DNA of 64,000 nucleotides, taken from the NCBI GenBank assembly GCA_018333075.1, contig BORH01000008.1, forward strand, positions 62,001 to 126,000, in the 5' to 3' direction. Source of the DNA: Heyndrickxia sporothermodurans (lineage in GTDB: Bacteria; Bacillota; Bacilli; Bacillales; Bacillaceae_C). Positions within the stretch are counted from its first letter, which is position 1, and each line of letters begins with the position of its first letter. Below the pieces are notes generated by a model, which worked only from the letters and a program-made list of their open reading frames with translations, made no database searches and was not told the DNA's origin. Positions 1 to 8,660 of the stretch are shown here, one piece after another. The translations under genes were made by a program, and so were the position numbers.

Positions 1-1592
1 CGTGTAATATCTTTTGCAGCTCCAGAGAGAATCTTGAACATCAGGCAGCTAGCCATCATGGAAAGGAAGGCAATTCCTAAGAAAAATCCCATAAAAACGG
101 TTCCGCTTGAAACACTATAAGATTCTTGATAGGATCGATATTTGCTATTCAGTTGCTCTTCATTAATATTTTTGTATTTTTTAAGTGCTAGCTGGTCAAG
201 TTTTTTCCATTCCGTTTTATAGTTTTCAAAGTGATCGGAAATTCCAACGATAACCTTGTCTTCTTTACCTTTTATAGTATCGAACATTTTTTGATTAACG
301 ACTTTAATAGAGTGATCTGGATTGACATAATAAGGATGAATGGTGTTTAACGCATTTTCCCATTGTGCTGGCATTTGGATCAAATCTTTTTTCTGAACTG
401 ATGTTAAACCAGTAACGGCACCTTCAGGGAGGCTTCCGGATACAGGTTTATATTTGCCGAAATTTTCCCTCCCTTCCTCAATACTTAATATAAGTGGACG
501 GTTTTTTTCTAATTCTTCTTTTACGTAATACACAAATTTATTATCTACTTTATAGTGATACTCATTTTTTAATGTGAAAGTAATCTGATTTAAGATTTTC
601 TTTTCTTGTGCGGATGGTTGATGGGTAACCACATCATATGTTTGAAATCCATTAACCATAATCATTACATTATTTTTGAAAGCCATACCTGCTGAAATAG
701 CGCCCGCACCAAGAGCTACTAACATAGCTACTGTAGCTAATACTTTTGTTAGACTATTGATTCGAAAGTTCAATTGAGCAAGGGTAAATGCATTTAATCC
801 TCTTTCGCGTCGCTTTTTATTTCCTTTTAGCTTTTTAATAATGATTGGCAGAAGTGACATAAAGAGTAGATAGGTTCCGGATGTAGTTGTGATTAATGCA
901 ATGATAATACCTAATTCTCTTAATTTTTCCATGTAAAACATAGAAGTATAGCCAATTGCCATCAAAATAACAGCAACGATTGATACGAAAACAGTTCTTT
1001 TTCCTTTTTTAGTAATGCGGTCTGTTTTTGCATCAGAGTGTACGAGATTCAATACGGTTGTACGTGACAACTTTACACTATTTATGATGGCAGACAATAT
1101 AAATAGAATAAAAAAGAAAATGCAGGTAATGATCACTGAAGGAATATAAAATGCCTGGTAGCCGTTTGAAGTAAATTCAAGCTGCTTCATAAGTAACTGT
1201 CCGATTCCCTTAGCTAAACCTATACCTAGAGAAATCCCAATGAATAGTGATACCACTCCTAAAAAAATCGTTTCAATAATCATGAGCACAGATATCTTAT
1301 GCTTTTTAGCACCTAGCATCATATACATGCCAAACTCCTTTTGCCTTAGCGCTAAAAGAAAAGAGTTCGCATATAAAATATAGAAAAATGTAATTACTGC
1401 AAGTAAAAACGAACCTGCTTGAAAAACGAATCCAATCGATTGAATCATTGAATTTGATTCAATAAAGGATTTATTTAATGCTAATGTTTGGAACATATAA
1501 AAAATTGAAATGGATATGACTAGACCAATGAGTAAGACCGTGTAATCCTTTAGTTTACTTTTCAGTCCAGATAAAGATAGCTTAAATAGCAT
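1..1592 (-). CDS. BceB/YxdM-type ABC transporter permease (FtsX family), 3' end outside window
   Basis: This is the membrane subunit of a peptide-antibiotic sensing and detoxifying ABC transporter. The frame stays open from the ATG at 1592 to the left edge, about 530 residues of a family usually near 640. The N-terminus begins MLFKLSLSGLKSKLKDY, followed by membrane segments, then a long polar domain (about residues 310-505) of the kind that sits outside the cell in BceB and binds peptides such as bacitracin. A further membrane segment (IAFLSMMASCLMFKIL) lies at the edge, so the last FtsX-type helices are missing. The start is 15 bp after the stop of the ATPase gene, so the two form one operon. 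A BceRS-like two-component system usually lies next to such genes; none is in the window. The substrate cannot be told from sequence. Confidence 0.9.
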   Translation of the reverse strand, partial: MLFKLSLSGLKSKLKDYTVLLIGLVISISIFYMFQTLALNKSFIESNSMIQSIGFVFQAGSFLLAVITFFYILYANSFLLALRQKEFGMYMMLGAKKHKISVLMIIETIFLGVVSLFIGISLGIGLAKGIGQLLMKQLEFTSNGYQAFYIPSVIITCIFFFILFILSAIINSVKLSRTTVLNLVHSDAKTDRITKKGKRTVFVSIVAVILMAIGYTSMFYMEKLRELGIIIALITTTSGTYLLFMSLLPIIIKKLKGNKKRRERGLNAFTLAQLNFRINSLTKVLATVAMLVALGAGAISAGMAFKNNVMIMVNGFQTYDVVTHQPSAQEKKILNQITFTLKNEYHYKVDNKFVYYVKEELEKNRPLILSIEEGRENFGKYKPVSGSLPEGAVTGLTSVQKKDLIQMPAQWENALNTIHPYYVNPDHSIKVVNQKMFDTIKGKEDKVIVGISDHFENYKTEWKKLDQLALKKYKNINEEQLNSKYRSYQESYSVSSGTVFMGFFLGIAFLSMMASCLMFKILSGAAKDIT

Positions 1593-1607
1593 GTTTTTCA
1601 CTCCCTT

Positions 1608-2369
1608 CTACGCTTTTTGTGTACCTAGATCTGCTAGTACATCTAAAATCTCCTGATAGAATGCTTCGCGTGTTTCATTACGGTGGATTTCTTTGTATAA
1701 CTCTCCATCTTGGATAAATAAAATCCGTTGACAATAACTAGCACTATACGGATCATGTGTCACCATCAAAATGGAGACCTCTTGTTCCTCATTTAAATTT
1801 TTCATGGCTTCCAATAAGCTCTTTGCATTTTTTGAGTCAAGTGCTCCGGTCGGCTCATCACCTAATATAATTGCTGGATTATGAACGAGGGCACGTGCTG
1901 CTGCTGAACGCTGCTTTTGTCCTCCTGATACCTCTGAAGGGTACTTTTGAAGAATCATAGAAATTCCTAGCATTTCAGCAACCTTTTCAACTTTTGGACC
2001 AATTTTTCGAGACGGAATCCCTTGTAGAGAAAGTGGTAATGCAATATTTTCGTAAATTGATAAATTCTCTAGCAAGTTAAAATCTTGAAAGATAAATCCT
2101 AGTTTTTGTGAACGGAAATCAGATAACTCGCCTTGTTTCATTTTTGTAATATCGGTTCCAGCTATTTGAACGATTCCTTCTGTTGCTTTATCTAATGTCG
2201 AGATAACATTTAATAATGTGGTTTTTCCTGAACCAGAGGGGCCCATAATGCCAACAAATTCCCCTTCTTGAATGGAAAAAGATACTCCCTTTAATGCATA
2301 GGATTGATTTTCTCCATTTTTTCCATATATTTTTTTTACATTTTTTACATCAACTACAGATGTTTTCAT
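1608..2369 (-). CDS. BceA/YxdL-type ABC transporter ATP-binding protein
   Basis: ATPase subunit (253 aa) of the transporter whose permease follows directly. The Walker A motif GPSGSGKTT is near residue 43, the signature VSGGQ near 147 and Walker B with its catalytic glutamate in IILGDEPTG near 168. The pattern and length are those of the MacB/BceA branch. The ATG at 2369 has a strong GGAGG ribosome site just upstream. In this family the ATPase pairs with one long FtsX-type permease and gives resistance to cell-wall-active peptides; that role here is inferred. Assignment as an ATPase is certain, the substrate is not. Confidence 0.93.
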   Translation of the reverse strand: MKTSVVDVKNVKKIYGKNGENQSYALKGVSFSIQEGEFVGIMGPSGSGKTTLLNVISTLDKATEGIVQIAGTDITKMKQGELSDFRSQKLGFIFQDFNLLENLSIYENIALPLSLQGIPSRKIGPKVEKVAEMLGISMILQKYPSEVSGGQKQRSAAARALVHNPAIILGDEPTGALDSKNAKSLLEAMKNLNEEQEVSILMVTHDPYSASYCQRILFIQDGELYKEIHRNETREAFYQEILDVLADLGTQKA

Positions 2370-2399
2370 ACTTTAAACCTCCTAAGTTATGTGCTTAAT

Positions 2400-3437
2400 T
2401 TAGTCTTGAGTTTTTTTATTGATGAAAGATGGTACTTGCCAGTACGTAATCATTCTCCATAACCACTCAAACGGTCCCATTTTAAACATTCGAAGCCAAA
2501 CCATACTGAAAATGATCTGAATAGCATAGATAGCTATACAAAAATATATTGTTTGAATATACGTAAGGTTAGCTGTCTGATGGAAAAGATTACCCGCCAG
2601 TAAAATTAAGGCAGTTTGTCCAAGATAATTCGTTAATGCCATTCGTCCATAATATTTAAGTGGAGCTAATAGGTTTTGAATGAGTGTGGTTTGCAATAGT
2701 AGTAAAAGTAAACCAATATAAAAGGCTGAAAGAATCGGTCCGACAGCTACACCCATTTTCAAAAATTTACTCGCTTGATCCATTGAACCGTCTTCATTCA
2801 TAAGAATCATATTTTGAAAAGGAGATTCAGGAATCAGCTGATATTGAATAAATAATCCAATCCCGCTTAGCAGGAACATAATACTAGTAAAGATAGCAAT
2901 CGATTTTGTTTTTTTGGAGAGATTTTCGAATACTTGATATTGCCCTGCGGCAAGTCCTAATAGAATGAGTGGCAGGGTTAGAAGTAATTTATCTCCCATT
3001 AAACAAAATAGAATGATTAAAGTGAGACCTAACATTAAATTAATGTGTTTATTCACTTTGTAAAAAGGTAAAACGATAAAACCGCAAATCGCATAGTATT
3101 TTAAAGCTTCTCCTGGCTGAAACAGAGTATGAATGAGTCCGAAGGCTAATAATACAGTAAGTCTACGGATAAATAATACATAGCCATTTTTTCCTTTTTC
3201 GTTTGCACGTGATAGAAAGATATAGAAACCAACTCCAAATAAAAAGGAAAAGATAGTGTAAAAACGGCCTTCTACAAATAAGTACAAAAATCTTTGGTAA
3301 TTTGCATCAATTGTATGGGGCTCTGGTATTGGGGTGTTTAGCAAATCTAGTATATTAACAAGAATTATTCCTAACAGAGCAAACCCACGAATATAATCAA
3401 GTGCATTAATTCGTTTATTTGTGAGTACTTGATTCAT
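2400..3437 (-). CDS. DUF418 family (YeiB-like) integral membrane protein
   Basis: Multi-pass membrane protein of 345 residues. The N-terminal NALDYIRGFALLGIILVNI and the C-terminal block with MGPFEWLWR are typical of the YeiB/DUF418 family, which has no firmly known function and is distantly related to membrane acyltransferase-like proteins. The start is placed at the ATG at 3437, which has a perfect AAGGAGG site a few bases upstream; an ATG 13 codons earlier has no ribosome site. It ends 30 bp before the ABC ATPase gene on the same strand, so it may share the transcript, but a functional link to the transporter is only a guess. Confidence 0.85.
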   Translation of the reverse strand: MNQVLTNKRINALDYIRGFALLGIILVNILDLLNTPIPEPHTIDANYQRFLYLFVEGRFYTIFSFLFGVGFYIFLSRANEKGKNGYVLFIRRLTVLLAFGLIHTLFQPGEALKYYAICGFIVLPFYKVNKHINLMLGLTLIILFCLMGDKLLLTLPLILLGLAAGQYQVFENLSKKTKSIAIFTSIMFLLSGIGLFIQYQLIPESPFQNMILMNEDGSMDQASKFLKMGVAVGPILSAFYIGLLLLLLQTTLIQNLLAPLKYYGRMALTNYLGQTALILLAGNLFHQTANLTYIQTIYFCIAIYAIQIIFSMVWLRMFKMGPFEWLWRMITYWQVPSFINKKTQD

Positions 3438-3578
3438 ACAGTACCTCCTTATGGTTAAGTCTTGTATATCATACAAAAGAGGTTGTAAAGTACCTATCTA
3501 TTTAGCTTACAAAGTATCTTACGTTTTTGTAAGATTAGTAAAAGTGAGGGATGAGGAGGAATATAAAGGCTGGTAAAT

Positions 3579-3616
3579 AAAAAAGCAAATCCATAAAAGT
3601 GTGGATTTGCTTTTTT
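3579..3616 (-). terminator. Intrinsic terminator after hemQ
   Basis: The inverted repeat AAGCAAATCCA / TGGATTTGCTT has A and T runs on its two sides. It lies 10 bp past the hemQ stop on the minus strand, where the arm is followed by TTTTTTA. The symmetric A/T flanks would also let it work on the + strand. Confidence 0.85.
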
Positions 3617-3625
3617 GAATCTTCA

Positions 3626-4381
3626 TTAATTCACATGTAAAAACTTTGCGAGCTTGTCTTCTTCTAATAGGTTTCCAACGAAGAAGGAACCAAACTCTCC
3701 ATAACGGGCACTTACTTCATCAAAACGCATTTCGTATACGAGCTTTTTAAATTGAAGCATATCATCAGAGAAGAGAGTAACTCCCCATTCATAATCGTCT
3801 AGGCCGACAGAGCCTGTGATAATCTGTTTTACTTTACCAGCATATTTGCGTCCAATAAGGCCATGACTTCTCATTAATTCACGACGTTCGTCCATTGATA
3901 GCATGTACCAATTATCATTGCCTTGTCTGCGCTTATCCATTGGATAGAAGCAAATATATTTTGATTTTGGAAGGATTGGATATAATCTTGATTTTACGTA
4001 AGGATTTTCATAAGGATCTTCATTTGAATCTCCACCACCTACGTAATTACTTAATTCTACAACTGAAACGTAAGAATAAGTAGGAATCGTATATTCTGCT
4101 ATTGTAAGTTTATTAAATTCGTTTTCTAATTCATTAAGCTCTTCCATTGTTGGACGAAGCATCCAAAGAATGAAATCTGCCTTTTGTCCAACGATTGTGT
4201 ATAATGCATGACTTCCTTCTTTTTTATCTTGTGTTTCGTTCAATTTATTCAAAAACTGGTGAAATTCGTGTATAGCTGCTTGTCTTTCATCACTGGAAAG
4301 TTCTTTCCAAGCGGCCCAATTCATTGCTCTTAAATCATGTAAGGAATACCAACCATCTAAAGTTTGAGCTGCTTCACTCAT
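3626..4381 (-). CDS. hemQ: Coproheme decarboxylase HemQ (chlorite dismutase-like)
   Basis: Last enzyme of the coproporphyrin-dependent heme pathway of Gram-positive bacteria. It removes two carboxyl groups from coproheme III using peroxide and yields heme b. The 251 residues match the full family length. Family landmarks are the YPMDKRR stretch, with the redox-active tyrosine at about Tyr146 and Lys150, the proximal heme ligand in RSHG at about His173, and [12 protein letters not shown]. Start ATG at 4381. It is transcribed divergently from pta, the same pairing as ywfI and pta in B. subtilis. The other heme genes are not in the window. Confidence 0.96.
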   Translation of the reverse strand: MSEAAQTLDGWYSLHDLRAMNWAAWKELSSDERQAAIHEFHQFLNKLNETQDKKEGSHALYTIVGQKADFILWMLRPTMEELNELENEFNKLTIAEYTIPTYSYVSVVELSNYVGGGDSNEDPYENPYVKSRLYPILPKSKYICFYPMDKRRQGNDNWYMLSMDERRELMRSHGLIGRKYAGKVKQIITGSVGLDDYEWGVTLFSDDMLQFKKLVYEMRFDEVSARYGEFGSFFVGNLLEEDKLAKFLHVN

Positions 4382-4624
4382 CTAGATCACTCCTATTCTA
4401 TTTTATCATCACCATTACTATAGCATAGTTTTTCCAAATCATTGATTTTCAATCTGAATTGTTGAAAATCAGACAAGATCAATGAAGTCTTTTTGTAATA
4501 TAGGTTCCATCGTTAAAAAGGTAGTTTTATATTAAAAAGCGTAGTCCATTCTAATTAGTATACATTTGAATTTAAGCTCATTTTGGGTATGCTTATAGAA
4601 AAGAGCATGAAGGAGGAAATACGT

Positions 4625-5596
4625 TTGAGTAACTTATTCAATGATTTAGTTGAAAAGCTTTCTGGAAAGGGGTTATCCATTGTTTTTCCAGAGGGGCTGG
4701 ATGAGAGAATCTTAGCTGCAGCAGAACGTTTAGCTTCTGAGCAGATTATAAAGCCAATATTATTAGGGAACAAACAAGAAATTCAGCAAAAAGCTGAAAA
4801 GTTAAACCTTACTATAGGTGGTATGGAGATTTTAGACCCAAATACGTTCGAAGGAATGGATGGAATGGTTCTGTCATTTGTTGAACGAAGAAAGGGAAAG
4901 GTGACAAAAGAGGATGCACGTAAAATTTTATTAGATGAAAATTATTTTGGAACGATGCTAGTGTACATGAAAAAGGCCGATGGATTGGTAAGTGGGGCTG
5001 CACATTCAACTGCAGATACAGTACGACCAGCCTTGCAGATTATTAAAACAAAGAAAGGTGTACAAAAGACTTCCGGTGTATTCATTATGGTGAGGAATGA
5101 AGAAAAATATGTATTTGCCGATTGTGCAATTAATATTGCCCCTGACAGTCAAGACTTGGCAGAAATTGCGATAGAAAGTGCAAAAACGGCAGAAATGTTT
5201 AGTATTACGCCAAAGGTTGCTATGCTTAGCTTTTCTACTAAAGGATCAGCAAAATCGCCGGAAACGGAAAAAGTAGTTGAAGCTGTTCGTATGGCACAAG
5301 AACGTGCACCAAAGCTTGTTTTAGATGGGGAATTCCAATTTGATGCGGCTTTTGTTCCTTCTGTTGCTCAGAAGAAAGCACCAAATTCTGCGATAAAAGG
5401 CGATGCCAATGTGTTTATTTTCCCTAGTCTTGAAGCTGGAAATATCGGTTATAAAATAGCGCAACGATTAGGAGGATTCGAGGCAGTAGGTCCGATTTTG
5501 CAAGGCTTAAATGCTCCAGTTAATGACTTGTCTAGAGGATGCAGCGAAGAGGATGTCTATAAACTCGCACTTATCACTGCGGCTCAAGCATTATAA
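4625..5596 (+). CDS. pta: Phosphate acetyltransferase
   Basis: Interconverts acetyl-CoA and acetyl phosphate in the cytosol (Pta-AckA overflow pathway). The protein is near-identical in layout to B. subtilis Pta: IVFPEGLDERIL at the N-terminus, DENYFGTMLVY, SGAAHSTADTVRPALQI and the C-terminal NDLSRGCSEEDVY. The chosen start is the TTG at 4625, with AGGAGG eight bases upstream; it gives 323 residues, the same as B. subtilis. Upstream in-frame starts at 4583 and 4589 lack a ribosome site. lipL follows after 48 bp and is probably co-transcribed, as in B. subtilis. Confidence 0.97.
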   Translation: MSNLFNDLVEKLSGKGLSIVFPEGLDERILAAAERLASEQIIKPILLGNKQEIQQKAEKLNLTIGGMEILDPNTFEGMDGMVLSFVERRKGKVTKEDARKILLDENYFGTMLVYMKKADGLVSGAAHSTADTVRPALQIIKTKKGVQKTSGVFIMVRNEEKYVFADCAINIAPDSQDLAEIAIESAKTAEMFSITPKVAMLSFSTKGSAKSPETEKVVEAVRMAQERAPKLVLDGEFQFDAAFVPSVAQKKAPNSAIKGDANVFIFPSLEAGNIGYKIAQRLGGFEAVGPILQGLNAPVNDLSRGCSEEDVYKLALITAAQAL

Positions 5597-5644
5597 AAAA
5601 ATATAGCTACAACAAGGGTATTGATTGTATGAAGGAGAAGTTAG

Positions 5645-6478
5645 ATGGAACAAGCATTATCTTTATTAAAACAGGAAAAATGGCGGATTATTGATCAATC
5701 TAGCTTAGGTCCTCATTTTAACGCGTTACAGTCATTTGCAATGGATGATACACTTTGTCATTTAGTAGGATTAGGATCTTCCTTTCCTACAGCAAGATCG
5801 TGGGTTCATCACCAAACGATCGTACTAGGAATACAGGATACAAAGCTGCCGTTTCTTGAGGATGGCCTACATTATTTAGAGGAACAGGGCTATCGCTATA
5901 TCGTTCGGAATTCTGGTGGATTAGCTGTTGTTTTGGACGAGGGTGTACTAAATCTTTCCTTAATTTTCCCTGATACTGAAAAGGGAATTGATATAAACAA
6001 AGGATATGAAGCGATGTGGGCCTTAATTAAACAAATGTTTGCTGATTTTAATGTTACTATTGAGGCTAGAGAAATTGTAGGATCGTATTGTCCAGGAAGC
6101 TATGATTTGAGTATTAATGGGAAAAAGTTTGCAGGTATTTCCCAACGACGAATTCGTAAAGGAGTAGCCGTTCAAATTTATCTTTGTATAAATGGAAAAG
6201 GGGAAGAAAGAGCAAAACTAATCCAGCAGTTTTATGAACGAGCAAGAAAAGGAGCAGAAACAAAATGGGTGTTTCCAGATATTCAGCCAGAGGTAATGGC
6301 TTCACTATCAGATCTTTTAAATAGTGAATTAACTGTTCAGGATGTAATGCTTCGTTTTCTTAACGTACTAAAGTCAATGAGTAAAGAAATTTTTTCAGCA
6401 CAGCTTACAGGTGATGAGTTTACCTTGTATGAGGAGTACTTCAAAAGAATTGTAGATAGAAATGAAAAATTTGTTTAA
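5645..6478 (+). CDS. lipL: Octanoyl-[GcvH]:protein N-octanoyltransferase LipL
   Basis: Amidotransferase that moves the octanoyl or lipoyl group from the glycine cleavage H protein to E2 subunits of 2-oxoacid dehydrogenases, the Bacillus-type lipoate assembly route. The 277 residues carry the LplA/LipB fold signatures [13 protein letters not shown] (about 88-100) and [18 protein letters not shown]. The latter includes the acyl-accepting cysteine at 149 (Cys150 in B. subtilis) and a conserved lysine near 161. ATG at 5645, preceded by AAGGAGAAG. It lies behind pta as ywfL does in B. subtilis; the link between the two is shared acyl metabolism at most. Confidence 0.95.
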   Translation: MEQALSLLKQEKWRIIDQSSLGPHFNALQSFAMDDTLCHLVGLGSSFPTARSWVHHQTIVLGIQDTKLPFLEDGLHYLEEQGYRYIVRNSGGLAVVLDEGVLNLSLIFPDTEKGIDINKGYEAMWALIKQMFADFNVTIEAREIVGSYCPGSYDLSINGKKFAGISQRRIRKGVAVQIYLCINGKGEERAKLIQQFYERARKGAETKWVFPDIQPEVMASLSDLLNSELTVQDVMLRFLNVLKSMSKEIFSAQLTGDEFTLYEEYFKRIVDRNEKFV

Positions 6479-6531
6479 AAGGAATAAAACTTTTTCAGAA
6501 TGAATATAAAATAAATTATAAAAATTAATAA

Positions 6532-6560
6532 TTGACACACTATTTATTTAATGGTAATCT
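6532..6560 (+). promoter_or_regulatory. Sigma-A promoter of the bmrCD leader
   Basis: TTGACA at 6532-6537, a 17-bp spacer, and TAATCT at 6555-6560. Transcription would begin near 6567, about 40 nt before the leader ORF and 330 nt before bmrC. Confidence 0.7.
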
Positions 6561-6604
6561 AACAAAGTATTACCAATAATTATGAAAGCAAGGGAGGTAT
6601 TGTG

Positions 6605-6685
6605 ATGATGAATTATATTGATTTCAACAGCTTAAGAATAACTAACTTCATACATCACGCAACCTGTCCGATGCTTGGAAATTAG
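6605..6685 (+). CDS. 26-aa leader peptide of the bmrCD operon (BmrB-like role)
   Basis: Short ORF starting with ATG ATG, with GGGAGG eight bases upstream and a TAG stop at 6683-6685. The peptide starts MMNYIDFNSLRITNFIHH and ends in ATCPMLGN. It sits between a good promoter and an intrinsic terminator in front of an antibiotic-exporter operon. This is the arrangement of B. subtilis bmrB-bmrC-bmrD, where ribosome stalling in the leader controls termination. No sequence likeness to BmrB is claimed. Codons 18-21 form one arm of a possible antiterminator. Confidence 0.65.
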   Translation: MMNYIDFNSLRITNFIHHATCPMLGN

Positions 6686-6729
6686 CATGTTTTTTCTTTA
6701 ATTTTGATTATTTACAGCACAGGAGGCGT
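6657..6729 (+). promoter_or_regulatory. Predicted antiterminator overlapping the end of the leader ORF
   Basis: Bases 6657-6660 (ACGC) pair with 6726-6729 (GCGT), and 6663-6667 (CCTGT) with 6719-6723 (ACAGG), leaving a 2x2 internal loop. The 3' arm overlaps the 5' arm of the first terminator, so the two folds exclude each other. A ribosome reaching the stop codon would cover the 5' arm and favour termination; one stalled early would leave it free. Found by eye, not by an energy calculation. Confidence 0.5.
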
Positions 6730-6750
6730 AACGTTCCTGTGCTTTTTTGT
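6717..6750 (+). terminator. First attenuator terminator upstream of bmrC
   Basis: GCACAGGA at 6717-6724 pairs with TCCTGTGC at 6735-6742, followed by TTTTTTG. A strong intrinsic terminator located after the leader ORF and before bmrC. Confidence 0.85.
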
Positions 6751-6787
6751 TGTCTAGCCATTCTACCAATTGGTGAATTGGGTCTTT

Positions 6788-6823
6788 TGGGCAGCTGCGT
6801 AGTGCAGCTGCCCATTTTTTTAT
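6788..6823 (+). terminator. Second, stronger terminator upstream of bmrC
   Basis: GGGCAGCTGC (6789-6798) and GCAGCTGCCC (6804-6813) form a perfect 10-bp stem with a 5-nt loop, followed by A and seven T. It is 80 bp before the bmrC start. No complementary antiterminator strand was found for it by eye. Confidence 0.85.
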
Positions 6824-6902
6824 ACAAAGACACTTATGATTAGCTACATAAATATCATAAGAGTTTTGAAATACATTTTTGAACAAAATAGGTGGTGGGT
6901 TT

Positions 6903-8660
6903 ATGTTTCGAGTCTTATGGAAGCTTCGCTGGTTTTTTAAGGAACAGTGGAAGAGGTATTTAATTGCCGTATTACTATTAATTATTGTAGGGGTTTTGGA
7001 TGTTATTCCACCAAAGCTTGTGGGGATGGCAATCGATGATATTCATTTGGCCAATCTTACATGGGCTGGAATTATGCGTTATTTGCTTTATTTATTTCTT
7101 ATTACAGTTATTTCATATGGAATCACGTATATATGGATGTATCAATTATTTGGTGGGGCATACCTTGTGGAAAGAAAGCTACGTTCCCGATTAATGGGTC
7201 ATTTTTTGAAAATGACACCAGCCTTTTATGAGCGAAATCGGACGGGGGATTTGATGGCACGTGCGACAAATGACCTGAAGGCTGTGTCCATAACTGCAGG
7301 TTTTGGAATTCTCACTTTAACCGATTCAACGATCTTCATGCTGACAATTCTATTTACTATGAGTGTTCTAATTAGCTGGAAGCTTACACTTGCAGCGATA
7401 TTGCCATTACCAATTATGGCTGTATTAATGACCATTTACGGAAAGAGAATCCATGAACGTTTTATCGAGGCACAGGATTCATTTGGTGACTTAAATGATA
7501 AGGTTCTTGAATCAGTAGCAGGGGTTCGAGTCATTCGGGCCTATGTGCAAGAAAGGGCAGATGAAAACCGATTTTATCAAATGACAGAAGATGTTTTTGC
7601 CAAGAATATGAAAGTAGCAAAAATAGATTCCTTGTTTGATCCAACAATAAAAGTATTAACAGGGATGAGTTATTTAATTGGACTGGGCTATGGTGCTTAT
7701 TTAGTCTTTCATCAAACGATCACATTAGGAGATTTAGTATCCTTTAATGTGTACTTAGGAATGTTGATTTGGCCAATGTTTGCGATTGGTGAATTAATGA
7801 ATCTGATGCAAAGGGGAAGCGCATCACTTGATCGAGTTGATGAAACACTTGGTCAAACTGAGGATGTCAAAAACCCGAAGGATCCAGTGCATGTGGAACT
7901 ACCTACAGATATTCAATTTAATGAATATGAGTTCCAATATCCATCCTCTTCGGTGAAAAATTTAAAGAATATTCAGTTGGATTTAGAGCGTGGAAAAACA
8001 TTGGGGATTGTAGGGAAAACAGGAAGTGGAAAAACTACATTCGTTAAACAGCTTCTTAGAGAATATAAGGAGGGAGAAGGAAGCTTCGCCTTCTCGGGAG
8101 TTGAGATTAGTCAACAAACGAAAGAACAAATACGAAATTGGGTTGGCTATGTTCCACAGGATCATGTCCTCTTCTCACGATCAATTAAGGAGAATATTTT
8201 GTTCGGGCATCCAAAGGCCACTGAAGAAGACATCCAGCAAGCGATTGATTTAGCAGCCTTTCGAAAGGACTTAGTACTTTTACCAGAAGGTTTAAACACA
8301 TTAGTAGGAGAAAAAGGTGTGGCTCTTTCTGGAGGGCAGAAACAAAGGATTTCCATTGCCCGTGCATTAATAAAAAATCCAGAAATCTTAATTTTGGATG
8401 ATTCCTTATCTGCTGTAGATGCGAAGACAGAAACAAGTATTATTGAAAATATTCAAAAAGAGAGAAGTGGAAAAACAACTATTATTACGACTCATCGTCT
8501 ATCAGCAGTAGAACATGCTGATTGGATTCTTGTTTTAGATGATGGAGAAATTGCTCAAGAAGGAACCCATCAGGACCTAATTCAACAGGAAGGGTGGTAT
8601 TTGGAGCAATACCAGCGTCAGCAATTAGAGGCTTCAGAAAGTAAGGAGGTGCTCTCATGA
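6903..8660 (+). CDS. bmrC: Heterodimeric multidrug ABC exporter subunit BmrC (YheI-like)
   Basis: Half-transporter with an N-terminal six-helix exporter domain (about residues 15-300) and a C-terminal ATPase domain. Walker A is GKTGSGKT at 371-378 and the signature LSGGQ at 475-479. Walker B ends LILDD, so the catalytic glutamate position is Asp500, as in B. subtilis BmrC. This subunit thus supplies the degenerate site of an asymmetric dimer. The 585 residues equal YheI. The ATG at 6903 is preceded by AGGTGG; an earlier in-frame ATG at 6879 is less likely. It overlaps bmrD by 4 bp, so the two are translationally coupled. Drug range is unknown, but the BmrCD family exports several drugs and dyes. 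Confidence 0.93.
   Translation: MFRVLWKLRWFFKEQWKRYLIAVLLLIIVGVLDVIPPKLVGMAIDDIHLANLTWAGIMRYLLYLFLITVISYGITYIWMYQLFGGAYLVERKLRSRLMGHFLKMTPAFYERNRTGDLMARATNDLKAVSITAGFGILTLTDSTIFMLTILFTMSVLISWKLTLAAILPLPIMAVLMTIYGKRIHERFIEAQDSFGDLNDKVLESVAGVRVIRAYVQERADENRFYQMTEDVFAKNMKVAKIDSLFDPTIKVLTGMSYLIGLGYGAYLVFHQTITLGDLVSFNVYLGMLIWPMFAIGELMNLMQRGSASLDRVDETLGQTEDVKNPKDPVHVELPTDIQFNEYEFQYPSSSVKNLKNIQLDLERGKTLGIVGKTGSGKTTFVKQLLREYKEGEGSFAFSGVEISQQTKEQIRNWVGYVPQDHVLFSRSIKENILFGHPKATEEDIQQAIDLAAFRKDLVLLPEGLNTLVGEKGVALSGGQKQRISIARALIKNPEILILDDSLSAVDAKTETSIIENIQKERSGKTTIITTHRLSAVEHADWILVLDDGEIAQEGTHQDLIQQEGWYLEQYQRQQLEASESKEVLS

Noticed and set aside
4382-4624. CcpA cre site upstream of pta
   Set aside because: pta is CcpA-controlled in B. 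subtilis, but no 14-bp match to the cre consensus could be found by eye.
6698-6886. Minus-strand 62-codon frame over the bmrCD leader
   Set aside because: It is the complement of the two terminators, has no ribosome site and has low-complexity content.
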